A DNA stretch of 7,899 bases, from contig JAHAIU010000126.1 in NCBI GenBank assembly GCA_018372555.1, positions 1-7,899 of the forward strand, in the 5' to 3' direction. The notes under the pieces were generated by a model. That model saw only the letters and a program-made list of their open reading frames with translations. It was not told the DNA's origin and did not search any database. Positions 1 through 5,358 of the stretch are shown piece by piece. Within the stretch, counting starts at the first letter, position 1. Every line of letters starts with the position of its first letter. This stretch comes from Clostridium sp. Its GTDB lineage: Bacteria; Bacillota; Clostridia; Clostridiales; Clostridiaceae. A program made the position numbers and the translations under genes.

Positions 1-42
1 AAAAAATTAAAAAATTAAAAAATGAAATTTGTGGTGGATATT

Positions 43-513
43 ATGGTAAGAAAGAAAAATAGTAATTCATTAGCTGAAAATAGAAAAGCAAGGCATGATT
101 ATTTTGTTGAAGAAACAATTGAAGCTGGAATAGCTTTAGTTGGAACAGAAGTAAAATCAATAAGAGCAGGAAAGTGTAACTTAAAAGAAAGTTATGCTGA
201 TGTTGAAAATGGAGAAATAACAATTAAAGGTATGCATATTAGTCCTTATGAACAAGGAAATATTTTTAATGTTGATCCATTAAGAGAAAGGAAGCTTTTA
301 CTTCATAAAGAGCAAATTTCAAGATTTGCAGGTCTTGTATCTCAACAAGGATTTACTTTAGTGCCACTTTCCTTATACTTGAAAAATGGAAAGGTTAAAG
401 TAGCTCTTGGCTTATGTAGAGGTAAAAAGAATTACGATAAGAGAGATTCTATGCTTGAAAAAGCTCATAAGAGAGATATTGAAAGACAATTAAAGAATTC
501 AACAAGATATTAA
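43..513 (+). CDS. smpB: SsrA-binding protein SmpB
   Basis: SmpB binds the tRNA-like domain of tmRNA and brings it to stalled ribosomes for trans-translation in the cytoplasm. From the ATG at 43 the protein has 156 residues, the usual family length. Visible family signatures are NRKARHDYF (residues 13-21), GTEVKSIRAGK (34-44), RKLLLHK (83-89) and the basic GKKNYDKR segment (127-134). A lysine/arginine-rich C-terminal tail follows, which in known SmpB forms a helix in the empty mRNA channel. An in-frame ATG at 22 would add seven residues but has no ribosome binding site; the ATG at 43 has a weak GGTGG at 33-37 and matches where family members begin. In related clostridia an rnr gene often lies just upstream, but the window starts too late to show it. 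The tmRNA partner begins at about 7808. Identification is secure; the start is slightly less so. Confidence 0.96.
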   Translation: MVRKKNSNSLAENRKARHDYFVEETIEAGIALVGTEVKSIRAGKCNLKESYADVENGEITIKGMHISPYEQGNIFNVDPLRERKLLLHKEQISRFAGLVSQQGFTLVPLSLYLKNGKVKVALGLCRGKKNYDKRDSMLEKAHKRDIERQLKNSTRY

Positions 514-531
514 TATTAAATATAGATATAT

Positions 532-575
532 AAATAGACATATCAAAACAATTACTTTGATACGTCTATTTTTTT
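532..575 (+). terminator. Intrinsic terminator after smpB
   Basis: The arms 532-547 and 556-571 form a stem of 16 positions with a single A/C mismatch, an 8-nt loop (548-555) and a run of T from 569 to 575. It lies 18 bp after the smpB stop codon. On the opposite strand the stem is followed only by an interrupted AT stretch, so it may stop the convergent lactonase transcript only weakly. Confidence 0.9.
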
Positions 576-606
576 ATTCTTTAGGAAATTATATTTACTA
601 AAGAAT
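576..606. repeat. Inverted repeat between convergent genes
   Basis: ATTCTTTAG (576-584) and CTAAAGAAT (598-606) are perfect 9-bp inverted copies around a 13-nt loop. The hairpin lies between the smpB terminator and the 3' end of the lactonase gene. No T run follows it on either strand, so it is not a standard terminator; it could protect the 3' end of the lactonase mRNA, but that is a guess. Confidence 0.45.
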
Positions 607-661
607 TGTAGATAACTTTAAAAATGGCAGAAATACATAGTCTGTGAAGTAGATTTTTTTA

Positions 662-1726
662 TTAAATGAACTTGATACAAACTCCGCTTTCAATGTCAAA
701 TTCTTTATCAGCCTTAGTTAACTTACCTGTTTTAATATCTCTATGGAAAATAGTAATATTATGTGTAAGTTGATGAGGAATAATTAAAAATCTTCCACTT
801 GGATCTATAGTAAAGTCTCTGGGATGAGAGCCGTTCGTTTCTGTAATTTCAACTAAATTAAGTTTAAAGCTATTTTCATCTATAGAGAATACAGCAATAG
901 AGTCGAAGCCACGGTTAGATGTATATAAAAATTTTCCATCGGGTGATATATGGATTGCAGCTGCATCAGTTTGTCCTTTGAAATCCTTAGGAATAGCTGA
1001 AATTCTTTGAATTATATTAAATGTATTATCTTCATTATTATAAGATAATACAAAAACTTCTGAAGTTAGTTCACTAAGTAAAAATGCAACTTTATTATTT
1101 TCATGAAAAGCCATATGTCTTGGGCCTACTCCATCTGGCAATTTAATAGAGCATTCTGTATCTTCTTTTAAAATCCCATTTTTATAATCATAAACAACAA
1201 GTTTATCAATACCTAAATCAACAGCAAGAAGTTTTTCTTCATTAGGAGTAAGACATACAAAATGTGGATGAGGCTTTTCTTGCCTTTCTTTATTTACTCC
1301 AGAGCCAGTATGATAATTTCTAGATTTTAAATCTCCTATAGAGCCATCAGCTAGTAGAGAATAGCAAGATATTTCACCATCATGATAATTTGCAGAGAAT
1401 AAAAATGAATTTTTACTATCAGTAATTAAATGACATGGTGAAGCTCCGGGAGAAATCTTATAATTTAGAAGAGATAAGCTTAAATCCTCATTTATTAAAT
1501 AAGAAGCAACTCCTCCTTTATTATCCTTCTTTATTATAGAATATAAAAATTTCTTGTCTTTAGAAATGGTTAAGTAAGTTGGATTCCCAATTTCGCTAGC
1601 AACATCTATAGAGTCTATTTCACAATTTACATTATTGAAAGAAAATTTATAAATCCCTTTGCTATTTCCTTTAGTGTAAGTTCCTATAAAGCCTTTTGAA
1701 ATAGTGGTTGTATTTATTAAAAACAC
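662..1726 (-). CDS. pgl: Lactonase, 6-phosphogluconolactonase (Pgl/YbhE) family
   Basis: This is a seven-bladed beta-propeller lactonase (the PF10282-type family, which includes YbhE/Pgl). Members hydrolyse 6-phosphogluconolactone or related lactones in the cytosol. The length (354 residues as drawn) is normal. Conserved blade motifs are GTYT (15-18), GASPCHL (94-100), PHPHFV (152-157), DLGIDKLVVY (170-179), GPRH (201-204), SPDGKFLYTSNRGFDSIAVF (261-280) and HPRDFTIDPSGRFLI (301-315). There is no signal peptide. The start is odd: the only canonical start codon, GTG at 1726-1724, overlaps the ribosome binding site AGGAGG (1731-1726). At the ideal 8-nt distance lies an ATA codon (1717-1715), and the fold begins soon after at KGFIGTY. 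Translation therefore probably starts at ATA, giving 351 residues. The gene stands alone, convergent with smpB and divergent from nfnAB. Substrate is inferred from family only; no other pentose phosphate gene is nearby. Confidence 0.88.
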   Translation of the reverse strand: MFLINTTTISKGFIGTYTKGNSKGIYKFSFNNVNCEIDSIDVASEIGNPTYLTISKDKKFLYSIIKKDNKGGVASYLINEDLSLSLLNYKISPGASPCHLITDSKNSFLFSANYHDGEISCYSLLADGSIGDLKSRNYHTGSGVNKERQEKPHPHFVCLTPNEEKLLAVDLGIDKLVVYDYKNGILKEDTECSIKLPDGVGPRHMAFHENNKVAFLLSELTSEVFVLSYNNEDNTFNIIQRISAIPKDFKGQTDAAAIHISPDGKFLYTSNRGFDSIAVFSIDENSFKLNLVEITETNGSHPRDFTIDPSGRFLIIPHQLTHNITIFHRDIKTGKLTKADKEFDIESGVCIKFI

Positions 1727-1731
1727 CTCCT
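1724..1731 (-). promoter_or_regulatory. Strong ribosome binding site of the lactonase gene
   Basis: AGGAGGTG on the minus strand is a near-perfect anti-16S match. It overlaps the GTG that would otherwise be called the start, and the codon 8 nt downstream is ATA, not ATG. This site is what makes the annotated start doubtful. Confidence 0.8.
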
Positions 1732-1740
1732 AAAAAATAG

Positions 1741-1883
1741 TTTAATTATATAATATTATTGAAAAGTAGTTTAATCATATAACATTATTTAAATATATTT
1801 TAATTATATAACATTTATTAGGGAAAATGATGAAAATATATAATGTTTATTAAAATATATACTTTAAATATATAACATTAACT
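1741..1883. repeat. Five degenerate AT-rich motif copies at 29-32 bp spacing
   Basis: Copies of a TTTAATTATATAACATTATT-like unit begin at 1741, 1770 and 1799 (29 bp apart). Weaker copies have their TATATAA core at 1837 and 1869 (32 bp apart; the third copy's core is at 1805). The first three differ mainly by C/T changes and one inserted T; the fourth reads TATATAATGTTTATT and the fifth TATATAACATTAACT. The spacing is near three DNA turns, so all copies would face about the same side of the helix. The block sits between the divergent lactonase and nfnAB genes. It may be a protein-binding array or simply a decayed tandem repeat. The ORF-free stretch 1727-2112 otherwise holds only promoter-like sequence. 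Confidence 0.6.
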
Positions 1884-2047
1884 AAAGTGTATAAATTTTA
1901 ATAATTAGAAAGGGATAGTGATAGATTATAAGTTTAAGAAAGAAGTTTTAAAAGCATTGAAGGAGGTTATTAAGATAGTATAGTTTAGTAGGAGAATTTT
2001 CATTTTAGACTATTAATAAATTTTATATATAAATATATGATTATGAA

Positions 2048-2076
2048 TTGTATGAATATTAAAAAAATGATAAGAT
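2048..2076 (+). promoter_or_regulatory. Candidate sigma-A promoter of nfnAB
   Basis: TTGTAT (2048-2053), a 17-bp spacer and TAAGAT (2071-2076) form a moderate sigma-A promoter. A TG at 2068-2069 gives an extended -10. Transcription would begin near 2083, about 30 nt before the nfnA start. The -35 matches only three consensus bases, so this is a candidate only. Confidence 0.42.
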
Positions 2077-2082
2077 GAAAGT

Positions 2083-2100
2083 ATGTTAAAAATAAAACAA
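2083..2100. promoter_or_regulatory. Possible Rex-type redox operator before nfnA
   Basis: The 18 bases match the Rex operator consensus TTGTTAA-N4-TTAACAA at 11 of 14 defined positions: left half ATGTTAA, right half AAAACAA. The site would overlap the inferred transcription start and end just before the GGGGGT ribosome binding site, a good position for a repressor. Rex senses the NADH/NAD+ ratio, which would suit NfnAB. The region is AT-rich, so a chance match is quite possible. Confidence 0.3.
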
Positions 2101-2112
2101 GGGGGTACAGCT

Positions 2113-3000
2113 ATGTATAAAGTTGTTAGTAAGAGGGAGTTAACTGATAATATATATCTTATGGATATAGAAGCACCAAGAGTTGCCAAGTCAGCCAAAC
2201 CTGGACAGTTTATTATTATTAAAAATGATGATAAGGGTGAAAGAATACCACTAACTATTGCTGACTATAGTAAAGACAAGGGGACTGTAACTATAGTATT
2301 TCAAGCAGTTGGCAGAGGAACAAAAGAACTTGCAAGTTTTAATGAGGGAGATTATGTTGCTGACTTTGTTGGGCCGTTAGGACAACCAAGTGAATTTATT
2401 TATGAAGATATAAATGAAATAAAAAGAAAAAATATCATCTTTATAGCAGGTGGTGTGGGGGCAGCACCTGTATATCCGCAAGTAAAGTGGATGCATGATC
2501 ATGGTATTGATTGTGATGTTATAGTTGGAAGTAGAAGTAAGGAATTATTAATATTAGAAAATGAATTAAAGAAGGTTTCTAAGAATTTATATATATCAAC
2601 AGATGATGGTAGCTATGGATTTAATGGAAGAGTTACTGATTGCTTAAAACACTTAGTAGAAGAAAAAGGCAATAAATATGACCATGCAGTTGTAATAGGA
2701 CCTATGATAATGATGAAGTTTATGGCTAGTCTTACTAAGGAGTTAAATATACCAACTACAGTAAGTTTAAATCCTATTATGGTAGATGGTACAGGCATGT
2801 GTGGTGCTTGTAGAGTTACTGTTGGAGGAAAAGTTAAATTTGCCTGCGTAGATGGACCAGAGTTTGATGGACATTTAGTAGATTTTGATGAATCTATGAG
2901 AAGACAAGCTATGTATAAAACTGAGGAAGGTAGATCTCAGTTAATAATAGAAGAAGGAGATACTCATAATCATGGTGGTTGTGGTTGTAAGGTGGATTAG
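2113..3000 (+). CDS. nfnA: NfnA, small subunit of NADH-dependent reduced ferredoxin:NADP+ oxidoreductase
   Basis: This is the FAD and [2Fe-2S] subunit of the NfnAB electron-bifurcating complex, related to PyrK-type reductases and also annotated as a sulfide dehydrogenase subunit. In known Nfn it handles NAD(H) while NfnB handles NADP(H). The protein has 295 residues. It shows an FAD-binding barrel with PGQF (30-33) and RIPLTI (44-49), then GPLG (87-90), a nucleotide-binding IAGGVGAAPVYP (111-122) and TDDGSYG (163-169). The cluster motif has C230, C233 and C245, with D225 close by; Nfn-type proteins are known to use an Asp as one cluster ligand, and D225 is the obvious candidate. The tail ends in HNHGGCGC (285-292). 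The ATG at 2113 is preferred because GGGGGT (2101-2106) precedes it at good distance; an in-frame ATG at 2083 has no such site. Only two bases separate its stop from nfnB. Confidence 0.9.
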   Translation: MYKVVSKRELTDNIYLMDIEAPRVAKSAKPGQFIIIKNDDKGERIPLTIADYSKDKGTVTIVFQAVGRGTKELASFNEGDYVADFVGPLGQPSEFIYEDINEIKRKNIIFIAGGVGAAPVYPQVKWMHDHGIDCDVIVGSRSKELLILENELKKVSKNLYISTDDGSYGFNGRVTDCLKHLVEEKGNKYDHAVVIGPMIMMKFMASLTKELNIPTTVSLNPIMVDGTGMCGACRVTVGGKVKFACVDGPEFDGHLVDFDESMRRQAMYKTEEGRSQLIIEEGDTHNHGGCGCKVD

Positions 3001-3002
3001 TT

Positions 3003-4400
3003 ATGAATATGCAAGATAGAATGAAAAGGGTACCTGTAGCGGAACAAGCTCCAGAAGTTAGAGCTAAGAACTTTGAAGAGGTTTGTCTTGGATACTTAGA
3101 TGAGGAAGCAATAAGAGAAGCTAATAGATGCTTAGGCTGTAAGAATCCTAAATGTGTTGATGGATGTCCAGTATCTATAAATATTCCAGGTTTTATAGGA
3201 TATATGAAAGAAGGAGAATTTGAAAAAGCTACTAAAGAAGTTGCAAAATATAGTGCATTGCCAGCTGTTTGTGGAAGAGTATGTCCGCAAGAAAGCCAAT
3301 GTGAAGGTAAATGCGTACTTGGAATTAAAGGTGATGCAGTATCTATTGGTAAGCTTGAAAGATTTATAGCAGATTGGTCTAGAATAAATGAAGTTGATCT
3401 TTCTGAAAGAGAAGAATTAAAAGGTAAGAAGGTTGCAGTTATAGGAAGTGGTCCAGCAGGGTTAACTTGTGCAGGAGAATTAGCTAGAAAAGGCTATGAT
3501 GTAACTATTTTTGAAGCATTACATGAACCAGGTGGAGTTTTAGTTTATGGAATTCCTGAGTTTAGATTGCCTAAGGATGATGTAGTTAGACCAGAAATTG
3601 AAAATATAAAGAAACTTGGAGTTAAGATAGAAACTAATGTTATAATAGGTAGAACTATTACAATTGATGAACTTATGGCTGAAGAGGATTTCTCAGCTGT
3701 TTTTATAGGTTCAGGAGCTGGACTTCCTAAATTTATGGGTATTCCAGGAGAGAATGCAAATGGAGTATTATCTGCCAATGAATTTTTAACTAGGGTTAAT
3801 TTAATGAAGGCTTTTAAAGAAGAATATCATACACCAGTAAAGATAGGTAAAAAGGTAGCTATAGTAGGTGGAGGAAATGTTGCTATGGATGCAGCAAGAA
3901 CTGCCTTAAGATTAGGGTCAGAATCTCATATAGTTTATAGAAGAAGTGAATCTGAATTGCCAGCAAGGGTTGAAGAAGTTCACCATGCTAAAGAAGAAGG
4001 AGTAATCTTTGACGTTTTAACTAATCCAACAGAAATATTAGTAGATGAAAATGGATGGGTTAAGGGAATGAGATGTGTAGAAATGGAGCTAGGAGAGCCA
4101 GATGAATCAGGAAGAAGAAGACCTGTAGTTAAAGCAGGATCTGAATATATTATGGATGTAGATACTGTTATAATGTCTCTAGGAACTTCTCCAAATCCAT
4201 TAATATCTTCTACTACTGAAGGCCTTGAAACTAATAAGTGGAAGTGTTTAATTGCAGATGAAAGTGGACTTACTACTAAAGAAGGAGTTTATGCTGGTGG
4301 AGATGCAGTTACAGGAGCAGCTACTGTTATATTAGCAATGGGAGCAGGAAAAAAAGCTGCAAATGCAATGGATGAGTACTTAAATAATTTAGATAAATAA
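3003..4400 (+). CDS. nfnB: NfnB, large subunit of NADH-dependent reduced ferredoxin:NADP+ oxidoreductase (GltD-like)
   Basis: This is the large Nfn subunit, homologous to the glutamate synthase small chain GltD. With NfnA it couples NADH, NADPH and ferredoxin by flavin-based electron bifurcation in the cytosol. The protein has 465 residues. The N-terminal region carries two [4Fe-4S] cysteine groups: C43, C46, C51, C55 and C90, C94, C100, C104. An FAD site GSGPAG lies at 148-153, with a GGV turn at 177-179. The second dinucleotide site GGGNVAMD (289-296) is followed by YRR (312-314), fitting NADP(H). The C-terminal AGGDAVTGAATV (431-442) closes the FAD site. AAGGTGG (2989-2995), inside the end of nfnA, is its ribosome binding site, so the two genes are translationally linked. 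The absence of a glutamate synthase large-subunit gene next to it, and the nfnA partner, favour Nfn over GltD. A stand-alone glutamate synthase label is the main alternative. Confidence 0.9.
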   Translation: MNMQDRMKRVPVAEQAPEVRAKNFEEVCLGYLDEEAIREANRCLGCKNPKCVDGCPVSINIPGFIGYMKEGEFEKATKEVAKYSALPAVCGRVCPQESQCEGKCVLGIKGDAVSIGKLERFIADWSRINEVDLSEREELKGKKVAVIGSGPAGLTCAGELARKGYDVTIFEALHEPGGVLVYGIPEFRLPKDDVVRPEIENIKKLGVKIETNVIIGRTITIDELMAEEDFSAVFIGSGAGLPKFMGIPGENANGVLSANEFLTRVNLMKAFKEEYHTPVKIGKKVAIVGGGNVAMDAARTALRLGSESHIVYRRSESELPARVEEVHHAKEEGVIFDVLTNPTEILVDENGWVKGMRCVEMELGEPDESGRRRPVVKAGSEYIMDVDTVIMSLGTSPNPLISSTTEGLETNKWKCLIADESGLTTKEGVYAGGDAVTGAATVILAMGAGKKAANAMDEYLNNLDK

Positions 4401-4470
4401 TTAAGGTAAGTAGCTAGGAAAATCTTTGACATATGAAGAAGTTATTAATTTAAAAGAATGAAAATATTTA

Positions 4471-4523
4471 TATGGGTGTTTATTGTAGTAAGATTATTAG
4501 GTTTATACTTAAAAGCACCCATA
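4471..4523 (+). other. Stem-loop downstream of nfnAB, no U tract
   Basis: TATGGGTG (4471-4478) and CACCCATA (4516-4523) pair perfectly. The stem can extend through TTTA (4479-4482) with TAAA (4510-4513) if two bases bulge. The 27-nt terminal loop is large. It starts 70 bp after the nfnB stop, where a terminator would be expected, but A-rich sequence follows instead of T. It may stabilise the mRNA 3' end or be part of an unrecognised RNA. I see nothing else definite between 4401 and 4700, and no other terminator for nfnAB. Confidence 0.45.
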
Positions 4524-4702
4524 AAACAACATGAAATTAAATGATTCTATAATAAATGTACAAGATATTAAATTTTTGTAAATAATATATTGTTGATTTA
4601 GTAATTAATAGGTGAAATATAGTATAATTAAATAGAAAATTTTATTTAATTTATTTTGTGAATATGTTTACTTTTAAAGTTATTAGCTATACAATTTTTA
4701 TA

Positions 4703-4733
4703 TTGAAAAAGTTTAAATAAAATTTTTTATAAA
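4703..4733 (+). promoter_or_regulatory. Candidate promoter of the Rrf2 regulator gene
   Basis: TTGAAA (4703-4708) and TATAAA (4728-4733) are separated by 19 bp, slightly long; reading the -10 as TTATAA gives 18. Both hexamers are good matches and the transcript would start near 4740, about 43 nt before the start codon. Confidence 0.45.
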
Positions 4734-4735
4734 TG

Positions 4736-4754
4736 TCCTCAATTACTAGTAGGA
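4736..4754. promoter_or_regulatory. Possible operator at the regulator's own start site
   Basis: TCCT (4736-4739) and AGGA (4751-4754) are inverted around 11 bases that include the palindrome TACTAGTA (4744-4751). The site would cover the inferred transcription start. Rrf2 regulators commonly repress themselves, so it is a candidate binding site; the arms are short and no family consensus is claimed. Confidence 0.28.
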
Positions 4755-4782
4755 TTATCTTAAACGAAAGAGGGGTATTAAA

Positions 4783-5178
4783 ATGTATTTATCCAAATTT
4801 ACTGATTATTCATTTAGATCACTAATTTATCTAGCAGAAAACAGAGACAAACTTTGTACTGTTGAAGAGCTTGCAAAAAAACTAGAAATATCAGAGCACC
4901 ATTTAAAAAAGATAATACATAAAATGGCGAAGACAGATCTAGTTATTTCTATGAAAGGTAGAACAGGTGGATTAAAACTTGGATTAGAACCTTCAGATAT
5001 AAATTTGGGAGAAGTTATTAGAATAACAGAAGATAATTTAAATATTGCACAATGCTTTAATAAAGATAATTGTTGTCCTTATATGGGGTCAGGATGTAAG
5101 GTAAAAGGAATAATGAGAAGCTCATTAGATGCATTTATAAATGAGTTTTCCAAATATACATTAGAAGATGTATTATAA
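4783..5178 (+). CDS. Rrf2-family transcriptional regulator, NsrR-like
   Basis: This is a 131-residue winged-helix regulator. The N-terminal FTDYSFRSLIYLA (6-18) and recognition region HHLKKIIHKMAK (39-50), followed by the wing GRTGGLKLG (59-67), are typical of Rrf2 proteins. The segment EDNLNIAQCF (83-92) and the ending YTLEDVL (125-131) resemble NsrR/YhdE more than IscR or CymR. Cysteines at 91, 97, 98 and 105 can supply three ligands for an iron-sulfur cluster. Asp8, the fourth ligand known from the Streptomyces NsrR cluster, is present. It is therefore likely a nitric oxide or redox sensor. It ends right after the TLEDVL motif, about 15 residues shorter than typical NsrR. The start is set by GAGGGGT (4770-4776). 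It stands alone, between nfnAB and its own terminator. Its targets are unknown. Confidence 0.85.
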   Translation: MYLSKFTDYSFRSLIYLAENRDKLCTVEELAKKLEISEHHLKKIIHKMAKTDLVISMKGRTGGLKLGLEPSDINLGEVIRITEDNLNIAQCFNKDNCCPYMGSGCKVKGIMRSSLDAFINEFSKYTLEDVL

Positions 5179-5203
5179 GGATTAATTTATAGATAATAGG
5201 TAA

Positions 5204-5241
5204 AAGTGAAATATAATTGAGTATAATGTTAAATTTCACTT
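5204..5241. repeat. Inverted repeat after the Rrf2 gene
   Basis: AAGTGAAAT (5204-5212) and ATTTCACTT (5233-5241) are perfect 9-bp inverted copies around 20 bases. No T run follows on the plus strand. It lies just before the terminator at 5256 and may be a second 3'-end hairpin. Confidence 0.45.
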
Positions 5242-5255
5242 ATAAATAATAAAAG

Positions 5256-5312
5256 AGGAACTGAAATTATATTAATTTTAATTAATAGGTTGTAATTCAG
5301 TTCCTTTTTTTT
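5256..5312 (+). terminator. Intrinsic terminator after the Rrf2 gene
   Basis: AGGAACTGAA (5256-5265) pairs with TTCAGTTCCT (5296-5305). The stem extends three more pairs if A5266 bulges, and an inner ATTAAT/ATTAAT palindrome (5271-5286) stacks on top. Eight T follow (5305-5312). On the other strand the stem is followed by a shorter T-rich stretch, so weak bidirectional activity is possible. Confidence 0.9.
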
Positions 5313-5319
5313 ATACAAT
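5290..5319 (+). promoter_or_regulatory. Weak candidate promoter for the Gfo/Idh gene, inside the terminator
   Basis: TTGTAA (5290-5295) and TACAAT (5314-5319) are 18 bp apart, with the -35 lying in the right arm of the preceding terminator. It would start transcripts near 5326, 33 nt before the start codon. No better promoter is visible between 5179 and 5358. Confidence 0.33.
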
Positions 5320-5358
5320 AGACATATGGAATTATATAACATAAAAAAGGAGGACAAT

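Noticed and set aside
22..42. In-frame ATG upstream of the chosen smpB start
   Set aside because: It follows a pure A/T stretch without a ribosome binding site and would add MKFVVDI before the usual SmpB beginning.
1741..1883. Motif array considered as a CRISPR
   Set aside because: Copies are degenerate, only about 20 bp long with spacers of about 10 bp, and no cas gene is present.
2083..2112. In-frame ATG ten codons upstream of the chosen nfnA start
   Set aside because: No ribosome binding site precedes it, the GGGGGT site lies inside the added stretch, and the extension lacks family similarity.
2613..2798. Frames on the opposite strand of nfnA, nfnB, smpB and the Gfo/Idh gene
   Set aside because: They lie wholly inside well-supported genes, lack ribosome binding sites and encode no recognisable protein.
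4471..4523. Stem-loop after nfnAB considered as a riboswitch or ordinary terminator
   Set aside because: It matches no riboswitch core I know, lies downstream of the operon, and lacks a T run.
4667..4723. Eighteen-residue frame in the Rrf2 upstream region
   Set aside because: No ribosome binding site precedes it and it overlaps the better-supported promoter.
5326..5358. In-frame ATG eleven codons upstream of the chosen Gfo/Idh start
   Set aside because: The strong AGGAGG at 5348-5353 lies between it and the ATG at 5359, which directly opens the Rossmann fold.
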